Source: Mytilisepta virgata (lineage: Eukaryota; Mollusca; Bivalvia; Mytilida; Mytilidae). Taken from it: 64,000 nucleotides of DNA. The stretch is taken from the NCBI GenBank assembly GCA_028015205.1, contig CM051516.1, positions 59,772,230 to 59,836,229 on the forward strand, written 5' to 3'. A program made the position numbers and the translations under genes. A model generated the notes under the pieces. The model was not told the DNA's origin. It made no database searches and worked only from the letters and a program-made list of their open reading frames with translations. Below are positions 47,863-60,099 of the stretch, in pieces (position 1 is the stretch's first letter; every line of letters starts with the position of its first letter).

Positions 47863-48621
47863 GTAATCAAGCAGAAATGTACAAAAATATCCCGACCCTC
47901 CTAACGAGATGCAAAACTTTTCGAACCCCTCTAAAATCAAGCACGAAATTATGGTCTCATTTATTCCTCCTTTTATTTCCTTCAATAATAATGCCAGTAT
48001 TTGAACTAAAACACTGTGAGAGAATGCTTTTATATATGCAAATACTTAATCAAATGACTTAACTTGCTATTTTCATATTTTGTTCATCAAGTTATCTAGC
48101 AAACAGGTAATTGATCAGCGTATAATTCAGATAATGATTTAAATGGAAAACACTTTCCTTTGGCAAAAGTTGCATTTCTGTTATTGTTCAATACTTTTCA
48201 AGATCAAAGATACTATATAAAGATTAAGATTAAAAAGCCTAACTTTCTACGACAGATAATTTTATCAGACAAAGTTGCAGACAGAGAAAAAGAAATCACA
48301 GGACTAAATTGACTAAAGATGAGGAAAAGAGTAACATTTTAATCCTCAATTTACAAAAAGGTTTCTTATATATTTTGCAAGTTATAGATTTTTTTTAAAT
48401 GTGATTCCCCCATTTTTCTAGTTGTTCGCAAAAAATAGTCTCCACTAATTTGGACTGCTGAAAAAAAATTGTCCCCCCTTCCAGAGGTAAGGCGCTCACT
48501 CTCCGGACCATAATAAATGAAATGTCCGGGTAAATAGAGTATCTGAAGCAGAAAACTGTCCGTTCAGCATCTACATTTTAGTCATACACAACTTATTTTT
48601 TGGTATTTTACTTTCTTGTAG

Positions 48622-49217
48622 CTAAAGATCAGCACGAGGATTTAGATCTGCCAGACATCGAACCATCCGAACATGTGTATGCAGAAGACAAACCTGTTCC
48701 ATTTAGAACAAAGGAACAGAGAAGGGCAGACCATGAAAAAGCTACGATACAAAGAATCAATGCCAAGTTGGAGGAGGATAAAGAAAGCTTAAATCCCCAT
48801 CAGTTACATCGTAGCAATGGTATTGCTGTCGAGATGTATAATTATCTAAATGTCGTGCTACTTTGCAATAAGTTGAAGCCACCTTGCGATGGATTATATT
48901 GGACAAATCGCTTGGAAGAAAAAGGAAATAAACGTACATTAGCAACTACTCTTGGTGCTAAAGGAATCTGCTACAGTATCCTTCTTCGAGACAGTTTCAA
49001 AGGGTATAATGAAAAAGATATTATGTTTAGTATTTTAGTGCACGAGTTTGCTCATGCTCATCTTCTGGTTAATGGATTGAGCGACTATTCTGCTCACGGG
49101 TCCGTATGGTACAGGATAGTAAAAAAATTCATCAAAAAAGTGAACCACAACAGACATCTTAGACCAGAAAGCCTGAAAGATGTATGCATACGAGAAGACT
49201 ATGTTTTTAATAATTAA
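48622..49217 (+). CDS. SprT-like (Spartan-type) zinc metallopeptidase, terminal exon
   Basis: Acceptor TTTCTTGTAG ends at 48621; 197 codons then TAA at 49215-49217. An acidic start (KDQHEDLDLPDIEPSEH) is followed by a helical part and the SprT-like fold. The metalloprotease motif HEFAH is at 49041-49055 (two Zn-binding His plus catalytic Glu), and the third Zn ligand is likely the His of SAHGSVW about 14 residues on, then a basic helix FIKKVN. This spacing (HExxH...D...HGxxW) is that of Spartan and bacterial SprT. Spartan proteins degrade proteins crosslinked to DNA during replication. All catalytic residues are present, so the domain could be active. It lies in the core of a 23.7-kb mobile segment, which suggests a carried or captured gene. 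C-terminal PIP/UBZ-type modules are not present in this exon. Confidence 0.85.
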
Positions 49218-51979
49218 TGTTTGAGCCAGCCGAGTCAAATAATTAGATCCTGTACAGGTGCATGTAGATTGAAGACAACAGTCGTTTTTATGCAATCTCC
49301 TATGTATCCTTTCACCATCCCTTTTGATATTTAAACAATGAAACTTTTCGACACATTATGGTATGTATAACCCTGTCTGGTCTCAATATCGACGACTTAC
49401 AATATCATTTGATAACTGTTTAATAGTGAGTGTTAGAGATCAGTTTTTAGGTAGTAGCATAATGTGAAATTTTGTAAATTTAAAAATGAATTTATTTGAA
49501 CCTTCATCACACGACCTGTGATAATTTAACAGGTCATTTTTGGAATACGAAATCAAAGAAATGACTTGTGGACTCCAAACCTGGATTTCACTAGTGCATA
49601 TTTTAATAGCGAGTATGGACCGCTCGAACGGCAATCAATGAAAAAGGCAGCATTGTTCATTAATCACGGTTACACCTGGAAATAAAGTTTAATTTGATAT
49701 TACTAAAAACTGAACGTGTTCTACACAGTTCTCTTTTTGGTGTAGTGTAAACTGGTGAAGAACTATGAATACGGACATTAACCATTTATAGAAAACTTAA
49801 TTGATGTTGCGTCTCAATACGAAACGGTGACACAATTTATCCCCATCGTTACTACAGAAGTGGATGAACTGTATAACTATTGTAGTAATGAATGTAGAAT
49901 AAATCGGTGGTATAGATTATCGGTATGCGAATCGGTGTACTTCTTGTTAAAGCAGTAGTATTTATCAATTATTCACCTTGACAGCACTTGTGCCTGACGA
50001 TTGGTAAAAGCATTCAATCGCTAGTAACGGTGTAATACTGTTTACAGTACAGTTGTATTTGATACTCTTATTTATTGCAGAAATAACAACAGCTATATTA
50101 AAAAAAAAGTTGTTGATCTATGTGTTAAATTTTGATGGCTGTACTATAAATATAATATAACAAACTCGGGCATCCGTCCTCGTGTTATATTCTTTACTTA
50201 TGCAATTCATTTATATATAGTGCAAACATGTTGTATAGTATGTACCCAGACGGATTTTAGTGTATGATGAAGAAATGAAATATGTGGACAAATGAACATT
50301 ATAGATATAGTGTATTAAAATATGCACCAAAAATGTCCATCTATTCATAAATGTAAGTTGTTTTAGTAAAAAAAGTCAAGACATTTATTGAAGTGCAAAA
50401 TGGTATAATGGGTCTATAATAATGCGCATAGAACACCAAATTTTGACACGGAACGGTGAAATAATGTATTTGGCCAGCACATACTATAATGAAAGTAGCA
50501 TATATATAGGTAAGCAATTGAAGTGTATTTAACTAGATACCAGTGTAGAGAGAAAATAAATTGTGAATGAATGCAGTATAAAAGTGGGGCCAATCTAACG
50601 AATATATCTGATTTATTGGTCCCAGATAAAAGTATGAAAAAGGAATTGTAGATCTTAAATACCTCCAAAGCAGTCGTCACTGTCTCTTACACCAGCTAGC
50701 TGGTTTGACAAGGATGGTGTCGATTTTTTTCTGAAAGCGGATGAACTACACATACTTCAGTGAGGTAATAGTATAGAAGCCAAAGTGTAATCATTTAAGA
50801 AATTAGCTTTTTATATGGCGTCACAATGAAAGAGCCATGGTTAATAAAGCATGTATATGGACTAAAATATTGTTATTTATTGCTAGTACCTAATTTTGGC
50901 TGCAATTTTTGAAGACATGGAGTTGAGTAAAAACTTTCAGAATACAAATTAATACATCAGTTTTACTTTGCATTTTGGCAAATCCAAGGGACAAAAAAGT
51001 CCCTTATCATACCTCTCTTTTCATGTTAAATTCATTGGAGCATTCCCAGTGTCTGGTTGTAGTATTGTCGGGTATTATATTAAATGACGTTTGACCTCGC
51101 TGAGTCTGTCACATTTTTGAATTTCTTGAAACAGATAATGTCGTATTAAAATTTTGATTGGGATGTACTTACGGCAACTACATTTTGCACCTGCTATCGC
51201 TTGTTCCGTACTTGTGTGGAAGGCGACGATTTTCGGACAAAGTTGAAGTTTTAGATAGGTAGAAAATAACTTATTTCCAGAGACTGCATCTGAATTATTT
51301 TTCTACACAATATTGATAAGTATTTAACTATATGAAATATGTTTCCACAATTCATTTTTTTTAACCGTGACCTCTATGACCAAAAAGGTAAAGACCGCAA
51401 TACACCATTTTCTCACGTGGGAGGAGCAAAACTGGAAAGCAATATCAAAAATCGGAAATATACAAAAGTTGCCGTAACATCATTTAAATAACATTTCATA
51501 TCAGTTATGTTATTTGCTTTTCGAGTATTTTGTTTGATCAATGAAACATGACAGACTCGGCTCGGTGAAACGGACTTTAGTGTACATGAAACACTGATGT
51601 AGAGTAAAATATTTCATTCCTTTGCATATGTTTTTTTATTTGTATTGCTTTCATGTTTTGCTTTGATTTCTCACATTATTTCCATAAAACAGTTTTCTAC
51701 GCTAATAAAATCTTTTTCATATCGAATTGTGTATGTGTCAGATTTTTATGAGCTCGTATTACTGAATCTGTAGTCTTTGTTTGTGTGAATGATTATGGTA
51801 CGTATATAAAAGACCTTATATACCTAGTAAGTATATTTCAAATTAGTGTTAAAGTTATCAGATATGGTAAAGGCGCCAAATACCTTTATCTACGATGGAC
51901 CGGGTAAATATGACGTTTAAATTCTTAACATATATTTCGTAATACGTTTACAACCCTTTGTGAGACAATAAACCACAGG
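49218..51979. other. Right part of the element core, non-coding by eye
   Basis: 2.76 kb of AT-rich unique sequence. AATAAA at 49681-49686 is a possible poly(A) signal for the SprT gene, with another TTAATAAAGC at about 50840. No family-like coding block or transposase motif recognised on either strand. Confidence 0.55.
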
Positions 51980-53390
51980 AACCCTAGTGGTTGTAGTGCC
52001 TGATGATGTAGTGTACTTTGTATACCACAGGTACTCTTGTGGATGTAACGTCTGAGGATCCAGTGTACCAAGTACACCACAGATATCCTCGTGGATGCAC
52101 TGTCTGAGGATGTACTATACCTTATATACCACAGGTACCCTCGTAGATGTTATGTCTAAGCATGTAGTATACCTTGTATACCATAGGTTACCTTGTGGAT
52201 ATACTGTCGGAGGATGAAATTTATCTTATATACTAAAGGTATCGTTGTTAATATACTGTCTGAGTATGTATACCTTATATACCACAGGTACCCTTGTGGA
52301 TGTGATGTCTGAGGATGTTGTATACCTTATATACCACAGGTACCCTCGTGGATGTACTCTCTGGGGATGTAGTATACCTTATATACCACAGGTACCATCG
52401 TGGATGTGATGTCTGAGGATGTTGTATACCTTGTATACCACAGTTACCCTCGTGGATGTACTGTATGGGGATGTAGTATACCTTGTATGCTACAGGTACC
52501 CTCGTGGATGTACTGTCTGGGGATCTATTATATCTTATATACCACAGGTACCCTTGTGGATGTGATGTCTGAGGATGTTGTATACCTCATTTACCACAGG
52601 TACCCTCGTGAATGTACTGTATTGGGATGTAGTATATCTTGTATACTACAGGTACCCTCGTGGATGTACTGTCTGGGGATGTAGTATACCTGATATAACA
52701 TACGTACCCTCAAGGATGTACTGTCTGGGGATGTCGTATACTTTATATACCACAGGTACCCTCGTGGATGTGATGTCTGAAGATGTTGAATACCTTATAT
52801 ACCACAGGTACCCTCGTGGATGTACTGTATGGGCATATAGTATACCTTATATGCTACAAGTACCCTCGTTGATGTACTGTCTGGGGGTGTATTATACCTT
52901 GTATACCACAGGTACCCTCGTGGATGTAATGTCTGGTGATGTAGTATACCTTATTTACCACAGGTACCCTCGTGGATGTACTGTATAGGGATGTATTATA
53001 CCTTATATACCACAGGTACCCTCGTTGATGTACTGTATGGGGATGTAGTATACTTTATATACCACAGTATATTTTATGTACCACAGGTACCCTCGTAGAT
53101 GTGATGTCTGAGGATATTGAATATCTTATATACCACAGGTACCCTCGTAGATGTACTGTATGGGGATGTAGTATACCTTATATGCTACAGGTACCCTCGT
53201 GGATGTACTGTTTTGGAATGTATTATACCTTATATACCACAGGTACCCTCGTGGATGTACTCTCTGGGGATGTAGTATACCTTATAAACTACAGGTGCCT
53301 TCGTGGATGTACTGTCTTGGGATGTAGTATACCTGACATACCACCTGTACACTCGCGGATGTTATTCCTAGGATGTATTATCCTTTTTGC
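51980..53390 (-). repeat. 52-bp minisatellite array, inverted relative to the left array, ~1.4 kb
   Basis: About 27 units of the same consensus read in the opposite sense (CACAGGTACCCTCGTGGATG, TACTGTCTGGGGATGTAGTA, TACCTTATATAC). Units are more diverged than in the left array. Open frames across it are repeat artefacts. Confidence 0.95.
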
Positions 53391-53639
53391 ATCCTTTTCA
53401 GCGCTTTAGAAAATTCAGTATCGCAGTTTTTTTATGTTAGGGATATCTGTTAGAATGAAAATTTACACCACAGGGTAACTTATCAATTGAAAGAACTAAA
53501 GCTAAAAATTAAAAACAAACGCATGAAAATGACGAAATTATGGGGTTACAGTGCTGTGCGTATTCCATTTCACCAGATTTGGTACGAATTGGACTATCTT
53601 GTATTTTGTCTTTTGAGTTTTCTCGTTTTTGACAGTAAT

Positions 53640-54350
53640 CTTCATAATATAATGGAAGTGTCTATTCAAACAAACGTTCGTAACAATAGTCTATAGGCTA
53701 TTCTTACAAAAGGTATCAAAATAGGAATTTTCTGAATAATAAGGTACGAATAATTTACATGTATATCATCCATTTCGTAGCATTGCGCATATGAAAGCGA
53801 AAAAAAAACTATTTTAACTATTAAAAAGCTATAATTTAATTCTCAAAAAGAAATAAATAGTTAATATATTTCACAGAAATGTAATTAATTCCAATTTTAT
53901 TTGACTAAAAGTATATATATAATATAAGTTAAATTAATGTTTAATTTAACCACGAAGTCATTTTATTCATTTTTTATTTTTCTAATTTATATTTTGTATT
54001 CTTTTAGTTATCAAAATATGGTTTAACTTGAGATTTAAGCTACTTTAGAGAAGCACATAAATGGACTCAATGTTAACAGTCTTGTTACATTTAAAAAGAA
54101 AGAAACGCAATACATGTATATACATGTAATGTACTTAAATATCTTGTATTGGCTTCAGTTTTTGCCTCCCCAATACAATGTTTTTGTGAGGAAATTGAAA
54201 TGTTTTATTACACAAATCACTTTTACAATGGTCATTTACATGAAATGGTTAATTAATTAACATAATTTGTTTTGTTTATAATAATAAAATTCCTAAATTT
54301 ATATAGCTATTATTAAAAAACTTTTGTAAGAACAGACATCCTAATATAAC
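53640..54350 (-). repeat. Right inverted arm of the giant element
   Basis: Reverse complement aligns with 31995-32720. Best blocks: 53695-53830 against 32560-32720 and 54130-54345 against 32010-32230. Confidence 0.8.
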
Positions 54351-54916
54351 CCTAAAGAGGATTATAAGTATTATTATGATAGCTCAATGATTTATCGCAA
54401 CACTTTATAAAACATTTTTATTGCATTAGGTTAGCATGTATCGAAGGCAAAATATTTAGGAAGTGGAAATAATGGTGACTTTTCATTAATATTTATTACG
54501 AAGTTATGCAGCAAGTCGATCATATTTACGATGATTACCAATGCACATTTTGAACATACTGATTACAGAAAATGAAAAAAAAAAAATCAGAACACCGGGT
54601 AGGTTCCACTAATTTGAACAATTTTTACTATTGATTTATTTCATTTTTTCTGTAATCTTAACTATAACTGCATAGTTGTTATGTAGCAATACCAAACTAT
54701 AAATAGATTATCTACAAGGTGAAATAAAATTACTTCCGCAATGAAAAATCTACAAGTTATATTCTGACGATAAATGAATAATTAAGACATGATATATTTA
54801 AATATTAATTGCTTCCGTAATAGAAATTAAACGAGTAATTTTTTACTTAAAAGTTTCTTTTCGTCTATTTTGGGATGCTAATTTTAGAATAGTCCAACCG
54901 TACGCACATCTCATTG

Positions 54917-54991
54917 TGCACAGGTACGCTCGTGTCCTTCCGGTATGACAGTGCCTAGTACACTGATGGATGTAGTTGATAGATGCTGTTG
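54917..54991 (-). repeat. Right terminal inverted repeat of the giant element
   Basis: On the minus strand CAACAGCATCTATCA at the edge, TACATCCATCAGTGTAC (54958-54974), ATACCGGAAG (54939-54948). It also holds CACAGGTACGCTCGTG (54919-54934), 15 of 16 bases of the minisatellite unit. Confidence 0.75.
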
Positions 54992-54999
54992 GTTTAAAG
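54992..54999 (+). repeat. Right 8-bp target-site duplication, GTTTAAAG
   Basis: Followed by ATTCGATTACATC, the continuation seen at the empty site near 25597. Confidence 0.85.
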
Positions 55000-55859
55000 A
55001 TTCGATTACATCTTAATTTTATCAGCATCAGATGATTGGTTATTCAGTTTTAATTCTAAATATACACATATTCTGGGATTCGATTACATGTTAATTTTAT
55101 CCTCCGGAAGCATCAGATGATTGGTTATTCAGTTTTAATTCTAAATATACACATATTCTGGGATTCGATTACATGTTAATTTTATCCTCCGGAAGCATCA
55201 GATGATTGTTATTCAGTTTTAATTCTAAATATACACATATTCTGGGTTTTTTATTTGTGGTTTATGGTCCATGACCTTGAACATATTATGGTTCGTTTCG
55301 CCTCATGAAAAAGTATCCGTCGGATAAAATTAAAAACATTTCTTGTATTAAAGGATATAAAATGTTGTAGAAATTTTATAACAGCCATCTTTCTTAACAT
55401 GGAAAACATATAGTAAAACAATTTTTCAAGTAGGTTAGAATTTTATCACGCGGATGCTTTATTAGGGAACAACCATTTAACTTCAATGCGGAGGTGGGGG
55501 GGGGGGGGGGGGGGGGGGGGGCTGTTCTTCGATCTGAAATAATCCATTGTTTGTTTCATTGACAATAAGTGAATTCTTAATGAATAAGTGAAGGAATAAG
55601 GAGAAAAAATATGTGAGATAACAAACGGTAGTGTATGTTCAGTCACTCATGTCTTTCTTGTCTGACCTTATATTTTAACAGATCATGTACATGTAAATAT
55701 TTTAATAATTACTTGCCGGTCAGTACGTTTTGTGTATAAAGTAGAACTGTCATATGGACCTGGCTGAGACGAAATCCGATCAAGACATCGATCGAAAGAA
55801 AATGTTACATAATAATATTGACTTTATATGAAAAGTTTGCGTCATAATCTTGAATTGAA

Positions 55860-56160
55860 AATATTTGAAATTCGACTACTGTGGGCCCCCAATTTTAGAA
55901 AATTGAAATTCTAAAACCTTATTGCACATCTATATATGACGCATGACATTACTGTATAAAAACAAAAGGCATAAATAGAAAAATGAAAGAGAAGTTTACG
56001 TCACAAGCTTAAATTGACAATTTTTTCGAAATTCGACCCCTGTGGGTCCCAGTTTAAGATAATTCTACAACGTTATTGCGCATCTGCATATGGTGCATGA
56101 TAATACTGTTTAGAAATAAAATGCATAGATTGAAAAATGAGACGAGTTTAGGTCAGAAAT
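55860..56160 (-). repeat. ~170-bp repeat family units, reverse orientation
   Basis: AATTCGACTACTGTGGGCCC, AAAACCTTATTGCACATCTA, AATTCGACCCCTGTGGGTCC: the reverse complement of the units at 7060-9220 and 13255. Confidence 0.8.
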
Positions 56161-56594
56161 AAGAATTCATCATGGCTTCTATATCAGCTTTCAAACCGGG
56201 ATGAAATATGCAAACTTTATAGAGGTTCTTCCATACCAAGTGCCAGTTCATTGCCAACCCAGTCGTCAGATTGTCTGATATGATTATTCATTGATTTGTT
56301 ACAGAAATTACCAGTATTTAGCAAAATTAAAAAATAATAGAAATACTAAGGGTTCATTCCTTGTATTGCACATCGTAGATCTCCTTAGCTGAAATTTGGC
56401 TTCCTATTTCGGTATTTTTGGTTATGAGTACTTCTTGTTTAAAATAAGTTTGGTTTTTGGTCTCCCAAATGTTTCGGTTTTAATGCTGCTGATGAGAGGT
56501 AACTCCTTAAAATGCGTCGTATACAACATAGTATAAATTTACTATATCTAATATTAGTATCTTTGAATTGTTATTTTAGCTACGCGGTTTCTTA

Positions 56595-56795
56595 AATGTC
56601 TCTATTCAGAAATAAGAATTCATCATGGCGGCCATATTTGTTGTCTGACCAGGACGAAATATGCAAACTTTATAGAGGTCCTTCCGTAGACGCTTCATAC
56701 CAAGTTTCAGTTTATTTGGCTTCAGAGGAGAAGACAAAATGTAAAAGTTTACAGACGGACGGACGACGGACACCAAGGGCCAGGTGAGCTAAAAA
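56595..56795. repeat. Terminal fragment of a tandem-core-type element
   Basis: Contains AAGAATTCATCATGGC (also at about 56162), GACGGACGGACGACGGAC and CCAGGTGAGCTAAAAATTT, the same terminus as at 27600 and, in reverse, 19846. Confidence 0.6.
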
Positions 56796-57380
56796 TTTAA
56801 GATTTTTTTCATTTGTGATGGGAGCTATTGATTTAATTTCTTCCTATGATAATTGCATAACATCTTTAAATGGGCATAAGGATTTAGATTTTTGCAATTG
56901 GGTAAGTGTCCCAACTAATTTCAGCAGTGTGAGGATAGCTCGCTCTTTGGTGTATCAAATTTCGGATATATATGTGTATACATGATAAGAGCCAAGTATT
57001 CTACAATTGAAAAAGTTTCGGCAAGATGGCGGCGGCCTCTGCGTCCATCGTAACTCCTCTGCCATTCTGCAGTAGGGGCCGTGAAAATGTCCGGGAAGTT
57101 ACGATTGGTAAAACCGGAAATTATCAGTAGGCGTATGTCCCATGAAATCATTAGTTCATTCGTCCCTTTATTTCTGGGACTTATTTTGGTATTTACGTCC
57201 GATTTAATTTGTCAACCTAATTCGATAAATCTAAATACCAAAAATTAAAAGATGGTACAAGCTTCGCTCGCTCCTCAGGTCACACCTGTCTCATATTAAT
57301 TTAGAACTGCATATATACTACTTACTGAGTAGACACACATTGTGTATATGTACATCTATGCATATTTAAACTAGAGACTC
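56796..57380. other. Repeat-like spacer, no gene
   Basis: Shares GCTTCGCTCGCT and GGTCACACCTGTCTCATATT with the GMC intron near 5815. Nothing else recognised. Confidence 0.5.
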
Positions 57381-57384
57381 CCAG

Positions 57385-58520
57385 GAGCCTGTATCGCTCA
57401 CCTGGACTATGTCCATCTGGCAGCCTGGAACATTGTTGTCAAGTTCCAATTGGCTCATTTGTTTCAAACAAGATCTTTCAGTGAACTACCCATTAGGTCC
57501 TATGTTAAACTATGTTCCGCTCTGGCAACCATCTTGGATGGTGAACAGGGTCATCGGATATACTTCTGAAAAGGGACCAACTAAGGACCATAGCTGCCAC
57601 GTTTTGTTCCAATTGGCCAAGTGGTTTCGAAAAAGAAGATCTTTAAGTAAATTTCCTATAGGGTCCTAAAATTGTTTAAATATGTTTGGCTCCGGTGGCT
57701 ATCCTGGATGACCGGCCGAGTCATCGGATATAATTCTGAAAGATAACCACCTAAGGACCATTCTGCCTAGTTTTGTTCCAATTGGCCAAGTGGTTTCAGA
57801 AAAGAAGATCTTTAAGTAAATTTCCCATAGGGTCCTACAATGAATGTTAAAGTAAGTTTGGCTCTGGCGGCCATCTTGGATGACGGGCGGGGTCATCAAA
57901 TATAATTCAGAAAGAGAACCACCTAAGGATCATTGCTGCCTAGTTTTGTTACAATTGGCCAAGTGGTTCAGACAAGAAGATCTTTAAGTAAATTTCCCAT
58001 AGGATCCTACAATGAATGTTAAACTAAGTTTGGCTCTGGCGGCCATCTTGGATGACGGCCGGGGTCATCAAATATAATTCAGAAAGAGAACCACCTCACG
58101 ACATCGCTGCCTTGTCATGTTCCAATTGGCCAAGTGGTTTCAGACAAGAAAATCTTTAAGTAAATTTCCCATAGGGACGTTTGTTAAACTAAGTTTGGCT
58201 ATGGTGGCCATCTTGGATGACGGGCGGGGTCATCGGATAAAATTCGGAAAGAGGACCATGCAAGGACCATTGCTGCCAAGTTTTGTTCCAATTGGCCAAA
58301 TTGTTTCAGACAAGAAGATCTTTAAGTAAATTTCCCATAGGATCCTATGTCAAACTAAGTTCGGCTCTGGTGGCCATCTTGGATGACGGGCGGGGTCATC
58401 GGATACAATTCTGAAAGGACCATTGCTGCCAAGTTTTGTTCCATTTGGCCCAGTGGTTTCAGAGGAGAAGATCTTTAAAGGAAACTTTACGACGACGACG
58501 GACGCCAATTGGGCCATGTG
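57385..58520. repeat. Tandem core of ~170-bp units, copy in spacer 3
   Basis: Six units of the type at 26217-27612, beginning CCTGTATCGCTCACCTGG, ending GACGACGACGGACGCC and CATGTGAGCTTAAAAG. Here the (GACGACGACG) block is shorter. Confidence 0.88.
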
Positions 58521-59298
58521 AGCTTAAAAGGAACAATGCTTTGATCGTCATGATTGTTGCTTTTCATCTTGATGGTTAATCGCTGAAAGGTCAAGTATGA
58601 CTGAAAAACTAAGAAAAATCTTTTATTATGTTCAAAATAAATCAAGTCAGGTTTGTATTAAATAATGGTCTAAAGCTTTTCTTGTAATGCTTGTGATTTT
58701 TTAAATAAACTCTCGAATTCAATTATTTTTTTTTAAATTATCTAAACCATAAATTTTTTCCCCATCGTTTTGTAAAACAGGTTATTTTTTTTTGGCCATT
58801 GCAGTAACATATTATTTTTTTCCTTCCCTTTTTTCCCTCACAAAAAAACCATACCCCCCCCCCCCCCTCCTTTGAAGTTAAATGGTTGTTCCCTTATACT
58901 AGTAGTTTTGTTTAAATATTTGATATTTGACTTTTACGCAGTCATATTATCTAGGGGACCAGATCACGGACAAAAGTTTAAAAGGATACCACCCAAGGAA
59001 AATTAAACCATTAAACCAAAATATGTTCTTAATTAGCCCAATGGTTTCATATAAGAGTTTTAAGATCAACTTAACAATTAACAACGAGGAAGATGAATAA
59101 TAATTCTTTGGTGTATAGTAGTGTTATATTACGTGAGAACTTTTGCTCCCATTTTACTTTGTCTATATCATAATACGACATAAAAATATATCAAACAAAA
59201 TACATGTATAAGGAAGTAAAAATCTGAAGCTTTTGAAACTTGATGACCAATACAGTTGTGCAGTGGATTGTTTTATGTCTTTGTAATTGTACCTGACA

Positions 59299-60090
59299 TG
59301 CACTTGATTATTTGATTGGTGTACAATATTATTTTGTCCAAAAGCAACAATTACACTGATATGGTTACACAACTAAATATAAAGGACTATCATATCAGTT
59401 TATTTCTGTTCAAACCTGCATTAAACTGTATAAACAAAACATTTAACAATAAAAGTAGAGAAAAACTTTCAATAAACGTTTCAACAAATAGAAGTGGTTT
59501 CAATTGACCAAAAAAATAATAATAATAAAAAATAAAAAAGTGTCATGTTGAGATTCATATCCAATTTCATTTTGACACTTAACTATACTTTTTGAGACAG
59601 TAAATGTTTCGTTGTACACTAAAGTATTGTCTTTCCCACATTATTTGCAACTGATTTCTTGATAACAACTCCAGCCTTTATTGAATTTCTGTACATTTAA
59701 GGTACAAAAAATGTATTTAGTAGAAGCCACCATCGACCAAGCTTTAGGAACCAAAACTTCCATATATTCAGCCACGTGACATTTGTTTGTGAAGACGCCA
59801 TATTTTACTTCAAAATCTTTAAATTTTACACACAAAAAATTAACAATTCGCTCTCGATGCATTTCAGCAGTGGAAAGGACAAAAAAATAATTTCATGGAT
59901 TGTTAATTTTGAGATATTCCAGAAAATAGACTTGCAGTTAAAAAATACAAAACAACAATTAAGTATTCTGATATAAACACCCTGTTAAGCTTTATTGATA
60001 CGAAAAAATGTATCTTTTTATCGAAATTAAAAAATACTGTTATCGGGTACAGAATGTGCAATAGCTGTTGCAGATTGTTAAGTGTAATTC
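59299..60090. other. 3' flank of the TLR pseudogene
   Basis: TTTGATTGGTGTACAATATT and CACTGATATGGTTACACAAC parallel the flanks at 22560 and 18990, with decay. No coding block. Confidence 0.6.
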
Positions 60091-60099
60091 AGTTTTATT

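Larger units (their letters stand above)
31335..54991. mobile_element. Giant foldback/TIR-type insertion, ~23.66 kb, carrying a SprT-like protease gene
   Basis: Defined by comparison of two duplicated spacers: the sequence left of 31334 and right of 54992 is contiguous at 25589 in the sister copy. The segment is bounded by the 8-bp duplication GTTTAAAG. Ends are inverted and similar (shared TCTATCA, TACATCCAT, ATACCGGAAG in the same order). Inner flanks (about 31700-32720 and 53640-54350) are diverged inverted repeats. Then come minisatellite arrays in opposite orientation and a 4.8-kb core with zinc-finger and SprT-like exons. I see no transposase, integrase or polymerase frame, so either the transposase is unrecognised, lost, or supplied in trans. 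An alternative is a host segment moved by other means, but the TSD plus inverted ends argue for transposition. Confidence 0.8.
55465..58893. mobile_element. TIR/poly-G element, copy in spacer 3, enlarged
   Basis: TIRs GGGAACAACCATTTAACTTC and complement with TTA on both sides (55462-55464, 58894-58896); G run of ~24 near 55497, C run near 58855. Contains the extra 1.6-kb block and the tandem core. Confidence 0.8.
55000..59298. repeat. Third copy of the TLR spacer (segmental duplication)
   Basis: Collinear with 25590-28402, including the TIR element and the flank up to GTACCTGACATGC. About 1.6 kb (55690-57360) has no counterpart in spacer 1. Confidence 0.88.

Noticed and set aside
48757..49295. 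Minus-strand frames opposite the SprT exon
   Set aside because: Shadows of the SprT frame; no motifs.
31335..54991. Polinton/Maverick or Helitron identity for the giant element
   Set aside because: No polymerase, integrase, capsid, ATPase or Rep/helicase frames. Polintons make 6-bp duplications and Helitrons make none, whereas this insertion has an 8-bp duplication.
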